This document shows, piece after piece, positions 48,026 through 59,330 of a DNA stretch of 64,000 bases; within the stretch, counting starts at the first letter, position 1; each line of letters starts with the position of its first letter. Source of the stretch: Pseudevernia furfuracea (Eukaryota > Ascomycota > Lecanoromycetes > Lecanorales > Parmeliaceae); contig JAIUPT010000041.1 of the NCBI GenBank assembly GCA_022315425.1, positions 744,001 through 808,000 on the forward strand, given 5' to 3'. The notes below the pieces were generated by a model. That model worked only from the letters and a program-made list of their open reading frames with translations. It was not told the DNA's origin and searched no databases. The translations under genes and the position numbers were made by a program.

Positions 48026-48959
48026 TGGTGCAATAGGCCAAAGACTAGGCTGGTGTGCTGAGGTGGCAGGGTATGAATGCATGTGAGAATGCATGTGAAA
48101 ATGCATGTGAGACGGACGCAGGGAAGGTATGAAAGTAAAGATATAATATACATGGCAGCCGGAAGTACACGTATGTACCCTTGAGCCGCGACGCACGACA
48201 TTTTGACTTGATCATCAATCTATTGGAAGGTATCGGAAAGAGTGTCAGCACTAAGGCAGTCAGCTTACGTGGGCGCCTTCGCATAGTGAAAGGGCCCATC
48301 CAAGGGATCCTTACACTGCAATGCCATTCTCGAGTAATAACGATGTCACTTGACGGTTGAAACTCTCCGCATGCACACTTACGCGCACTGGAAAGTCCCT
48401 TTAACAACAAGCCTTGAGAAATCAGTGGCTATGATGACTCCGTCGCTAGCAACACTTTCCTCCAATATCCGTGCCGCTCAAAGCACTAGTTGGTACCAAC
48501 AGTCATCGCAAGTTTTAATTCAGCGATGAAGGCCAAAGACTCTGCTTCTTGTCTTCTACCAATGGCTGGAAGACCTCGCCTAAAACATAATCGACCCGAG
48601 AATCATTTGAAACAAATGGTGGATGATAGTGCGAATCATAGCAACTAAAATAGGAAATTCGTGACGAGTTGATTCCTCATTTTGCTTGTGTAAATCCTTG
48701 CGTTCTAGAACGCAAGTAGTCAGTGTCTCACAATCTCTTTGGAATGTCTACTGAATACAGTGAAGCGTAAAGACGCAGTGCCCAACCTATGGAGTTGGGG
48801 CGTCAGTGCGCTCTTTGTATGATGGTGAGGACAATGACCTATTATATCTCAATTAACAGCTTGTTGAATAGTATCTAGACTACATGGACTCATGAGCGAC
48901 ATCAGAATACCAGCAGCTACTCCATATTTCTTGTGAGATGAACATTCACGGCTCTCATA
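48026..48959. other. Intergenic region between BBE-like 2 and P450 2
   Basis: About 930 bp. A short GCATGTGAGAAT repeat (three units, 48077-48111) lies in the 5' leader of BBE-like 2. CTTGCGTTCTAGAACGCAAG at 48697-48716 is a perfect 20-nt inverted repeat. It lies between the two genes, so it could be a hairpin near the P450 2 3' end or an operator-like palindrome. No gene seen. Confidence 0.45.
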
Positions 48960-50822
48960 TCATCTACGTACTCGAATCCGGACCAGCGGATCGTCCCCTT
49001 CCTTGTTTGACATGATACCAAGCCCAGGCTTGCCCTCCTCAAATCTGGGAAAGGGAAAATCTCCGACAAGCTCAACGTCGAATCTTCGCAACAACGTAGC
49101 CACCATGGTCAATACGGCTTGTTTCGCAACTAGTGCAAGGTCAATTATCTCTCGCTCATGATAAGGAGGGTTTCAACCTACTGTATCTTCCAGGACACAT
49201 TGTGATCCCCCCACCATATGGTCGCCAGCTGGAACTCTTGTGTAGTGTTTGGTTCTTGAGAAACCGCTCATGGTTGAATTGATGGACATCATGTCCAAAG
49301 ACTTCCTCATTAAAGTGCAGTTGTCGATACGGAATCATGACTCGATCGTTTTTTCGCAAAGTCTTACCGCCGATAATAGTGTCTGCAGTGATATGTCGTA
49401 TAGACGCAGAGAACGCAGTCATTCGAATGGTTTCATTCCAGATAGCCTCTAATTGCGGGCAAGACTCGTTCAGGTAATGAAAATTAGCTCGGTCATTCTC
49501 GTCAAAGGCCGCTTCTGTCTCGGTGCGGATTATGTCGATCAACTCGCGATGGTAGATAATATACGCAAGCATCCAGAAGCAGGCTTTCCGAGTGTTGGTA
49601 TTAATTCTGACACTAGAATTAGCCTTATACCCCCTCAATTCGTACAGCACCCACCCCCAATAAACTTGAACCATAATTGTAGCAAGATCATGGGTCCCAA
49701 TACCGATCTGTCGAACCTCATGCTCGAATGCCTTTGTGAACCATGCATCACCTGTCCGCTTATCCTGTGGCGTGCTGAAGTATGTTTCCAAGTCTGCAAC
49801 GAGAGTGTCTTTGAGAGCATTCACCCGCCTGCTGATGATTTTAGGGTACTGATACAGTACCTGCCAGCTCAACTCGTCAAATTCGAGGAATGTCCAGGTC
49901 ATATTAGGATCGATCTCTTCAAGGAGGGTCCCGAAATAAGCTCTTTGTCCACCTAGCGTGAGAACATCTGAGGTCCATTTAAATAAGGGAACGATGGCAC
50001 ACTTTGAATCCTCTTGGGTGGCGTAACTTGTCGTTAAGATTTGTTCTAGAGCTAGCGTAGTTTGAAAATAAGTGACAAACTTGTTGCCAAGATCATCCAG
50101 ATTTTCACCTGGGAATAATTGCTTGATGTGAAGGTCTCTAGCGAGTTTTCCAAGTGGTTTGTGATGAGGATTCGAGAAGTCGTTGTCGTGACGAATATGT
50201 GGCGTGTATTGATACATGACGTCAACACAGTGTTTTGAAGATCCAAAAGTCCGCATCATGGCTTGTACAAATCCATCAAAGGCAAGTGTCGTTGTATTTT
50301 TGTAGGCCTCGGTGACGTCTTTTGCTTTGGTAAGGACCGAAATCCGGCTGCCTGCAACTGTAATGGTGAACGGCTCACGAGTGTCACCGAGATACTTCCT
50401 AGATCGCTCCAGTGTTAGCATACTGGTATTACTTAACGGAATTGATCTCACTCTACCTCGCACAAGTGAGAAGGTTCTGTGAATTGTTGAAGAAGGGTAC
50501 CGCATGACCTTGGAATCCGTTACTATACCAACTTGTGTAAGAGGTTTTCTGGCACCTTACCGAGAACTATTCAGAACAAAGTCAGTTTACAGAGAGAGTA
50601 AAAGTGATAATGATGATCAAGCTCTGACAGACCTGGTATCCAGTACGGAAGCTCTTTTGGGTCATTAGGGTACAAGATAGGGAGAATGCTGAATTTCCAA
50701 ATTCTCCATGCTGTAAAGGCAAAGGGAAAAAAGATAGAGAGAATTGCTATTTCAGGATGGCTGTCGATGAATGCCTGTAGGGCTTCGATATGGACTACGC
50801 TCGCAAAGTAATGTAGAATCAT
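48960..50822 (-). CDS. Cytochrome P450 2
   Basis: Predicted membrane-anchored P450 of 526 residues, exons 50633-50822, 50457-50508, 49655-50398, 49182-49606 and 48960-49129 (minus). Amino helix AILSIFFPFAFTAWRIW, hinge YPNDPKELPYWIPG. ExxR: ETIRMTAFSASIRHI. Haem loop: WRPYGGGITMCPGRY, followed across the last intron by IAKQAV. The IGGKTLRKNDRVMIPYRQLH block is shared with P450 1, with the same first three intron positions and the same 52-bp exon 2. This gene has one extra intron (52 bp) inside the haem-binding region, which P450 1 lacks. The 48-bp intron at 49607-49654 is a multiple of three without stop, so unspliced mRNA would still be in frame. Pairs with BBE-like 2. Confidence 0.87.
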
Positions 50823-52560
50823 GCTGATACAGTCTGTCGAGCTGAGTTGAAAGGCTTTGGCTCTCCTTGCTCAGATCTCGTGTAAGCTTTGGAACAAAGA
50901 TCTAGGAATCTTCTTAGAATAATGATCACCTGAAGCTCTGACTGAGCAAATTGTACAGAACAAGGCTGTCGTGCACCGGGTAGCTTTCCGGGACATAATA
51001 CTACCCATTCCGGTGCTGAAGTCCGAATTGGTTGGCCCACTCCTAAGCTAGCGCTAACATGCGTTTAAATTGTCCTCCAGTCCCCTTTCACTGGAGTGCT
51101 AGCGTCCCATGGGCGGAGAAGCAGGCACAGGAGTCACCCGACTTGAAAGCGGTCTGTATAAGGAAATAATGTTGGTGTATCGATGGATTTGCTGCCACGC
51201 ATCTTGTACCTTTGATTCTATGCAGGTAAGGCGAACTGCGGCTTTTTTTTTGCTGGCGCAAATAGAGTATAGCGCAGGACTCATGAGGCAAAGAGGGGTT
51301 TGATACAGAATGAATTTTGATTCAATTCCCGCTCTACTTGTTTGGTGGTTGGTGGGGCTCTCACAAGTAGAGTATCTCAGCCTCGTCTTGAACCAGGTAC
51401 ATGAATTCGAAAGATCTCTATGCGGGTCATGCTACGGAGTATGACTGGGCTACATGTATCTGGTCTGCAGCGACTCAAGCGTTTGCAACGTCCCAGGTGA
51501 GGATGGAAGCCCCGCAAGGCTCTGTGCGAGGCATGGACCCACCAGTATGGATTCACTCCATCGTACGTTCGTATATTTTCAATTATGCAGGTGACCAATT
51601 TCTAAGCTATTGGTGTGGATAAGTCAACGGGTGAAGGCGTACGCATGTGAAGGTAAGTACAGGGTCAGCGCACGTCTTGAAACACGTATATGCGTTCGGA
51701 AGTCTGCGGAGCCTGAATGCGTACTCACTAGCGTCCTCGCTTGGTTCTCTCCGACTCTCCGAGTGTTCCAAAATTAGGTTGCACAAGGTTGAAACGTCGT
51801 CGATAACAACAAAGATCTCGACCATAGGGGCGCGAGATACTTAATCGGTTACTTGGGAAATTGGCAATTCGAAGCCGAGGGACAACACAAATGAAATCAG
51901 TGGGCAATGAGCAGCAACGGTCCGCTGTTACAGCAGTGTAGAAAATTGGATGAAGGCGAAGAGTAGCTGGACTTCCTTCCGGGAGATTAGGAATCAATCC
52001 TCGATCGGCGATGGACGTATATCCATCCACGAGAGTAAGCCTGCATTGCATTGCATTGCATTCTTCTACTCAGTATGAGTCTATAAGGCAACTGTAGGCG
52101 CGGAGGTGTGGAGGGGTGGAAACATAAAGAGTTTGAAGCAGATCATTACTCATGGAGTACTGGTACAATGTCGTGAATATTAGCGGCTCCATCGTACTGT
52201 ATCGGTGAATAGTTCAAAGATGTCAATTAATCTCCGCCAACAGTATGGATATACAGCCGGCGCCTCCGAATTGATGCAAGCCTTGCCGGTCGGCCGAGCG
52301 AAAGCCTGGTTTTTCTACCTTACACTGTGCCCCCTACCATCGTTCTTAAGTAGGAATTTGACTCCGCAGTCTAGGTGTGTATGTCTAATGCAGAAGCGAT
52401 CTAATAAGTCCATGTAGGCAGTGCCTTTACTTTCAGATTGCAGTCTGCAAAACTTACTATCAACCTCAATTCATTCTTTCCATGTTTTTCGGATTCCAGG
52501 TGAAGAATTTGATCAGAGTATCACCTGTGCTAACGCTTCTTCGCGTATTATTCTTTCACC
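50823..52560. other. 1.7-kb gene-free spacer
   Basis: The divergent promoters of P450 2 (-) and the rhodopsin-like gene (+) must lie here. The spacer has only short spurious frames. A GCATT microsatellite (four to five units) is at 52032-52051. No RNA gene, repeat or transposon end recognised. Confidence 0.45.
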
Positions 52561-54064
52561 ATGTCGTTGCCACAAGGTGTACGTCTACGGCTAAAAAATC
52601 TCTCAAAAGCAGCGAGTGCAGACTATACTAATACTTTGATAGGTTCCTTTGAGTCAAATCCCGCTCGAAAAAGCGCCTCCTGGAACAAGTTCTAATTTTG
52701 TAGACCCTCCGTCGTTGGCGCCAGCGATAATCGCTGTCAGCACAATCATGATGTTGTGGGCGCTTTCGTTCGTGGGCATGAGATTATACGCAAATTCTCA
52801 CGCATCACGTGGATTAGGCATCGATGATTGTGAGGACTGCTGCTCTCCTTCATGTCGGTTGGACACCTAATGTCTTTAGACTTTTGCACCATCGGCACCA
52901 TGCTCGCCATTGGATATACAGGGATGGTCTTCTCATGTAAGTATCCCCAAAAAAAAGTAAGGCTTTAGCTAGGAACTAACCCCAATGTAGTGAACAGCAC
53001 GGCGAGGCATAGTTACGACATTCCATTAAGCGATGTAGACGGCAACTACTTCAAAGTAAGAGGTTTTGGTCTATGAGCGAGCCAAATGAGTACATGAGCT
53101 GAGAGAACAGAGTAGCGGAGCTATGCTCAAGCCATACTTCTTGGCCCAACACTATTCTTCGCCAAGGGTGCAATACTATTACTCTACCTGCGGATCTTCA
53201 CCATCAATCAGAAGATGAAATATAGCATCTGGTGTGGGCTGATCTTCAACTCTGTGCTCTACTGGATCGGCATTCCAATCCAGTCATGGTATTGTGCGCC
53301 ACGAGCCGGTGATCCTTGGGGCCTGGAGAGCGTTGGGAAGACTTGCCCGGATACTATAGTGTTTGGTATGGTTCAAGGAGTTCTGGCAGTTGTTTTAGAT
53401 GTCTACATCTTTATCCTCCCAATCCCAATTGTCCTGTATCTACAAATGTCATTGAAGAGACGTCTCTCGGTGCTTAGTATTTTCGGGACTGCCATACTGT
53501 AAGTATTCAAAGCTACTCATTGTCATCGCTAAAGCTAATATGAGTTAGAGGAATTACTGCTGCCATTTCAGCTATGGTATACCGAGTCAAACTTCACACG
53601 TCTACGGACACAAGTTGGACCACTGCATCACTGTTCATCTGTGTGTAAGTCACTCTTACAGTTCAACATAGGTCTGCAGCAGCTTACGTCCATCTAGCAA
53701 TTGTGAAAATTACGTTGCGATTATAGTAAGTTCGATGCCGGCACTGGCGTCCCTCTCCAGAAGGAAAGAACCCGGCTCGTCTTGGCTGGCTAGCATTCGC
53801 TCGCGGTTCCTAAAATCGATACGCACCTCACGCAGCAAGTCCAGCGCCTCGTATGACCCAACCATGGGAGTCTATCCTTCCAATAAAAATTTGGTTGCCG
53901 ATTCTCATCCTAGAGACAATGGCTACCTCGAACTCAACAGTCCTCATGTCGAGAAGTTCGAGTTAGGGCCAGTAAAACCTGGGATTCCGGAAGGGGCTAC
54001 TATGCGAAACGCTCTCGAGCAGAGTGATGCTAATAAGACAAGTGATATAAACTGGGTGGTCTAG
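52561..54064 (+). CDS. Seven-helix rhodopsin-like fungal integral membrane protein
   Basis: Predicted 390-residue membrane protein in seven exons: 52561-52578, 52643-52829, 52880-52936, 52991-53055, 53116-53498, 53549-53644 and 53698-54064, introns 50-64 bp. Helices visible in order: LAPAIIAVSTIMMLWALSFV; DYFCTIGTMLAIGYTGMVFS; GPTLFFAKGAILLLYLRIF; WCGLIFNSVLYWIGIPI; FGMVQGVLAVVLDVYIFILP; LSVLSIFGTAILGITAAISA; NYVAIIVSSMPALASL. The LGIDDY, LYLRIF and LDVYIFILPIP segments are typical of the fungal rhodopsin-domain family often found beside secreted effectors and secondary-metabolite genes. No retinal-binding Lys is expected in that family. The last 80 residues are a hydrophilic tail. No CFEM domain is present. 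Role unknown; sensor or transporter-like functions are only guesses. Confidence 0.85.
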
Positions 54065-55033
54065 TAGGCGCATCATATTGGTAAGACACAACGTGACTCA
54101 TGAATGCAATTAGCTTATTGGATAGTCAACGCTTATTTTGAAGCCTTTAGCTTAAGCTCTCAAGTGTCTACAAGGTTGATAGTCTCTTCGTCGAGCCTTA
54201 TATCAATGGACTTTGCCAGGCGGTTGATTTGTGCAGATTCAATTCATGGCGAGGAACTGCTCGGTCGCTCGACATGGCACTATATAGACAAAGCTTGGGT
54301 GTCAACGTTCTCACACGTGATGTCAGGCTTGCAGTTTCATATTCTGCTACCCCAAGATGCAGCCACAGTGTCGATGTAGCCTTACCGGATAATGATCATC
54401 CTGCAGAGTAAGTTATGATCAAGATGGTGTCAGAGTGTGGTGTTCGGGGCACGGAGACAAAATAATGGCCGAGAAGTGGGAGAGACAGAAGCAGCTAGAA
54501 GTGTAGACAGAACGTCCAACAGAGACACCCGTTTCACTAGTACATCTCAGCACTGTGTCTCATTAAGAAGGAGATTTACCAAGCTCTGTGTACTTGAGCT
54601 GAAGTGTGGTCAGAGGTATTTAGTTCGTATCAGGTTCGATTCCTAATGGCGCTGGTACAATGGTGTTTCGGTGCTTTCTATTTTCTCTGAAAGCAACCCT
54701 GGCGAGTGACATAAGGTTACAATCGGGTCCGTAGGCAAAGGTACAGTTTTCAAGGCTGTCTACTTTCTCCGGAGAAACCTACGTCGAGTATTTCATGGAT
54801 CCGAATCCTTTTGATGCAGGTAGCCATACCGTACATTTGCCTATGCGATCCAACCTAGCACCACCTAGTCTCACCGACATTGTCGCTCGCCACCACATTG
54901 GAAGAGGCTGAGACCAACGATCCGGCTACTAATATAGTTGTCGTTCTATCATTGCCTTCATTTCATGGCCTGTGTTGACGTATTTGTGATTGTCCCCCAG
55001 ACTGCGTTTCCACGTACATACCGTCTTGTCAAT
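54065..55033. other. Intergenic region upstream of P450 3
   Basis: About 970 bp of normal composition with no convincing gene. It holds the P450 3 promoter. The in-frame ATG at 54938 would lengthen P450 3 by 32 residues, but those residues look like non-coding sequence. Confidence 0.4.
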
Positions 55034-57108
55034 ATGATACAATCCTCTTCTCAGTCGAGCCCCTTTGTCGCTGCAGAATCTCTAGTCAACCACTACTACC
55101 GAAGCTCTTGGGCTATAACACTGTGGACAGGCATGAAAGGGCCGTTGATTTTGGCTCTAGCACTCCTCATCAACTATCTACTGAACTGGCTACGCTTTGA
55201 ATACATTTCCTGGCGCAAAGAAACATACAAGACTCCAGCCACAGTCCCTTACATTTTCCCAGTCATATGCAGTTCCTTCAATTTTGTCTGGAATCCTTTA
55301 CAATTCATACGATCGGCAACGTTCGTAACAGGGTGTTTCATCATCATTGACACGCCTGCTAAAATTTCATAGGTCTCGCAATGGAGAACATGTGCCTATA
55401 CGAGTGAAAATTCTTGGATCCGAGATCTTTCTGATACAAGGACAGGAGAATATCGCATCTCTCTTCAAACAGACCACCGCGTCGACAGCAACTTACATGC
55501 ATATGTTCTGTCTCAAAAACCTATTTGGAATGCATAGCAAACCGCTTTCAGTCTACGAAGCCGACGATTCGGGGGACCGTCCGGAGCCATACCCGGAGAG
55601 CACCACCGCGCCCCACAACCGGATCGACTTCCTTACCCATGAATCACTGGTGAAGTTTTTCAGCGGTCCCAGTCTGTCACGGCTATTCGCGCGTTTCAAT
55701 CACATTCTAGCAGACCGCCTCACCAAGCATGCTATTGGCGTTGGGTGGGAAGAAATCCCCGACTTTCTAGATTTCATCCAGATGGAGTTGAGCACAGCCG
55801 TCCTGGAAGCAATGATGGGCCCTCAGCTTATAGCGCAAAACCCGACGTTCGTTACAGATCTGTTCAAATATGACTCTGCGATGCCAACTTTATCAAAAGG
55901 GCTCCCTAGATTCATGGACCCGGGAGCATATGCAATCCGAAACAAAATGCTCTTCATGATCAAACGCTGGTACTCATATGCGCGAGAACACTTCCATGAA
56001 GATTTAGTGGATCCTGATGGGGATTTCGATCCATGTTGGGGCTCGGAACATATGAGATACCGGCAGAAGGTTCTCTGCAAGGTTGACAATTTTGATGATG
56101 ACGCTATTGCGTCTTCAGATCTTGGTCTAATCTGGGGGTATGTTTGAAGTGACAGTCTCCACACCTGGTGGTTGGTCTTGATTGCTCGTTGTTGACATCT
56201 TCTCAATATACCGATCGCTGAGAAAGGAGCTGAGTGATCGATTAAACTTCACAGGGAGTCAACGCTGACGTTTCAAAACGCTTAGCACAATCACGAATGC
56301 CATCCCTTGCACATTCTGGGCTCTCGTTCACATTTACCGCGACCCAACACTGCTATCAGAGATACGCGCCGAGCTCCGAGTTTCGACCAGTTCTATACGA
56401 ACCCCAGCTGCGCCCTCATCGTCAGAACCAAAACCACATGCTACCAACCCAGCACTCTCCTATCCTCGCCGACCATCACCCCCTTCTCCCCTTGAATTCC
56501 TCTTCTCAACATCCTCTCTTCTCCAACAACCCCTACTCGAATCCGTCTATGCCGAAATCCTCCGCCTCTACGTTCGAGGCTACATAACGCGCAGCCCCTC
56601 ACGCTCCCCACTCATTATCAACAGTCATATCTTCCCCCAAAAGAGTGTCCTCCTCGCTTCCTCCGACCCCGCCCACTTTGACCCTCTCGTCTGGAACACC
56701 CATGGCGGCCTACATCCCATATCTACATTCTGGGCGTCCCGCTTTCTCGTACGGCACGGCGATCCCGATAGCGGACCGCTCCGGAGAGGTATGGGGGTCG
56801 CATCGGAGGATGCGTCGAAGTTGGCTGCTTCCGGGGAAGATAGGGAGGTACTGACAAAATTCAGTATGAAGGGGCTGAATGGGGCTTGGATTCCCTATGG
56901 TGGGGGCTCGAGGGCCTGTCCTGGGCGGCAATTTGCGAAGCGGGAAATCTTGACGACGTGTGCGATGGTGCTGGCGACTTTCGATGTTGAGATTCTCGCG
57001 GACGAGAAGGCTTTGAAGGTTCAGGGAGGCAGGTACGGACTTGGAGCGCAGAAGCCGGCGGGGCAGGTCCGGGTGAGGATAAGGAGATCTCGAGATCCGA
57101 TATGCTAG
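55034..57108 (+). CDS. Cytochrome P450 3, divergent, with Pro-rich insertion
   Basis: Predicted membrane-anchored P450 of 624 residues, exons 55034-55320, 55373-56137 and 56286-57108. The membrane helix is PLILALALLINYLLNWL. The I-helix part precedes intron 2. The ExxR motif is EILR in SVYAEILRLYVRGYITRS. The haem loop is WIPYGGGSRACPGRQFAK. Between the region after the I helix and ExxR is an unusual Ser/Pro-rich stretch of about 45 residues (about 56390-56530), which explains the length above the usual 500-540. The stretch has no stop, but it could be partly an unrecognised intron. Not closely related to P450 1 and 2. Same strand as the rhodopsin-like gene. Intron 1 has a weak donor, GTTCGT. 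Confidence 0.75.
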
Positions 57109-57116
57109 TTCTTGCA

Positions 57117-57297
57117 AGGTCTTCTGATACGGTGTTCCAATGTGATCAAACGTTTTTTACTTTTTTTTTTACGCTATCAAATCTACGGTCTACCCTATCA
57201 AGTCTATTCTATCAAATAATTATTATATATTCGAATGGCCTAATACTATATAATATTATAATAGTTACTAACTTAATATTATAATAATATAGTTATA
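57117..57297. other. Right border of the gene island
   Basis: Within 60 bp after the P450 3 stop, sequence turns AT-rich (CTATCAAATCTACGG, CTATCAAGTCTATTC repeats, then TATAATATTATAAT). No gene. Confidence 0.4.
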
Positions 57298-57708
57298 CAA
57301 GTATAGGCTCACGAATTAAATTCGAGAAACTTGTTCTTAAACTTCGAGAGTTGATTTCGAACGACGTATTCTCGAGAAGATTCGTTTCGAGATCTCTCAA
57401 AGATGAAAAACTTTTAACTTAGAATTTGTTAATAAGTATAAGATCGATTTTAAAAAAATTTAATTCTTCGAATAACGTAAAAGAATTTTCATAATTTAAA
57501 AAAAAATCTTAATATATATTATATTATTTCGATTACTATCGAAGAATTAAAATCTTTTAAAATCGATCTTATACTTATTAACGAATTCTTAATTAAACGT
57601 TTTTTACTCTTAAGAGATCTCGAAATAAATCTTTTCGGAGAATACGCGATTTCGAAATTAACTCTCGAAATTTAAGAATACGTTTCACGAATTTAATTCG
57701 TAAGTTTA
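57298..57708 (-). mobile_element. Helitron-like copy, 3' end on the minus strand
   Basis: On the minus strand this copy ends AGCCTATACTTG at 57298, followed by T, with the palindrome-like CACGAATTAAATTCGAG at 57310-57326. A second, plus-oriented 3' hairpin (57686-57702) closes the other side, cut after CCTA-equivalent by the next insertion at 57709. RIP-mutated and non-coding. Confidence 0.5.
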
Positions 57709-59330
57709 TTAGTATATATAAAAGAATAAAAAATAGAGTTAAGTAAAAAAATCTTAAAAATTTAATCTTATATATAGTGAACAAGTATAGGCTCACGAAT
57801 TAAATTCGTGATACGATATTAAAATTAATCTAAATTAACTTAAGACTTAAGTCGTGAAAAAAAGAAAAAACTCTTTAAGAAAATATTAAATTTGATTAAT
57901 ATTTTAAATAGCTTTTTTTCTGCTTTTTTTTTTTAAGATTATTATAATACGATTTACGATTTAATTTATTTAATTTTAATTTTAATTTTTTTTTTTTTTA
58001 CGGAGCTCGAATTCGAATCCTACAATTTACAAATTTACAAATTTAACCGTTTTACCATTTTATCACTACATGAAAAAATTTCGCTACTAAAATATATATC
58101 GAACATCTAGTTCGTCAACGCTAAGAACCTTCAACTTACAATCTATTAATAACTATAAGACCGATTTCAAAAATTCTTGATTCTCTGAATAGCGCAAATA
58201 AGTCTTCACAATTAAAAAAAAAATCTCAAAAAAGTAATAGAAAAGTAAAAAGTTATTCAAAATATAAGACTTGTACGCACAAATTTTTTCGAGGCCGCGC
58301 ATTCGTCAAGAAGTAAGCGATCGGGCAGCGATATTTGAATTCTACTTTACTTTATCAATAATAGATCAAATTTAATAATTTTTGCAGCGTTGGAATGCGC
58401 AAGTTGAGTTCTATAATTGATAAAAGTTTGAAGAAATTATATGCAGAGGGCATAAAATAATTGAAGTTGCGAAAAGGTCTTATCAAATTTTTTGATGAGG
58501 GCGCTCGGAAGGCCTAAAAGACGCTATACGAGCGCTAACCGAAGGAGGAAATCAGATAGAATTTATCATTGACTGCACATACAAATTTAAGATATTTTAG
58601 CTCAGCCCTATCTTATTCTTTTATATATACTGATAATAATCTCAGCTAGATTAATATTTTCTTTTTAAGTTAGAATTACGAGTAATTATTTTAGTTCTTT
58701 CGAGTACTCTTATTAAAAATTTATATATATAAGTCTTATATATTTTTAAAAAAAACAAAAAAAAATTTAAGATTTTTTTTTAATTATAAAAATTTATTTA
58801 CGTTATTTAAAAAATTAAATATTTTTAAAATTAAAATTAAAGAGACTCGAAGCAAATATTTTTCGAGAATACGCGATCTCGATCGAATTTATACATATAA
58901 GTCTTATATTTTAAATAACTTTTTACTTTTTTTTATTACTTTTTTAAGATTTTTTTTTTAATTATAAAGACTTATTTACGTTATTTAGAAAATTAAGAAT
59001 TTTTAAAATTAATTTTATAATTATTAATAAATTCTATATTGAAGATTTTTCGCTATAAGAGATTAAGTATTTAATATATATTTTAATAGTATTATTTTAA
59101 AATATAATAATAAAAATTTTAAAATTTTAAATTATAAAGTTCGAGTCGAAGTTAAATCGAAGAGAAAAAGAAAAGAAAAAATAATTTAAAATCAAAACTT
59201 CTTATATAAAAAAATATATTTTAAAATAATTAATTAAATTAGTATCTTTAATAGAGTTTTTTTAATTTTTTATAACTTAAAATTAAAGTATAAATTAATT
59301 CAATTTAATTTTAATATCGTATTATTATAA
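57709..59330 (+). mobile_element. Helitron-like copy, interrupted by another
   Basis: The 5' end TTAGTATATATAAAAG is preceded by A. It continues to 57781 and, after the 57782-58633 insertion, from 58634 on: TATATAGT-GAA joins TAATAATCTCAGCTAG, collinear with 1775-1800 of the outer Helitron. Its 3' half (58690-59060) is collinear with 1840-1890 and 3340-3660. The 3' hairpin is missing, since the sequence departs at about 59320 after TTTTAATATCGTATTA. Confidence 0.5.
57782..58633 (-). mobile_element. Complete 852-bp non-autonomous Helitron
   Basis: On the minus strand it starts TCAGTATATATAAAAG (58633, preceded by A) and ends AGCCTATACTTG (57782, followed by T), with hairpin CACGAATTTAATTCGTG 12 nt before the end. 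The first 330 bp match the 5' part of the Helitron at 28466-28795; the rest has no coding sequence. It is only lightly RIP-mutated and is inserted at an AT dinucleotide of the copy starting at 57709. Confidence 0.75.

Noticed and set aside
49249..49956. Plus-strand frames of 67 and 167 codons
   Set aside because: Complement of conserved P450 2 exons; shadows of the real gene.
54625..54645. GGTTCGATTCC, a perfect match to a tRNA B box
   Set aside because: The flanking bases do not form a proper T stem, and no A box, anticodon arm or acceptor stem can be drawn upstream.
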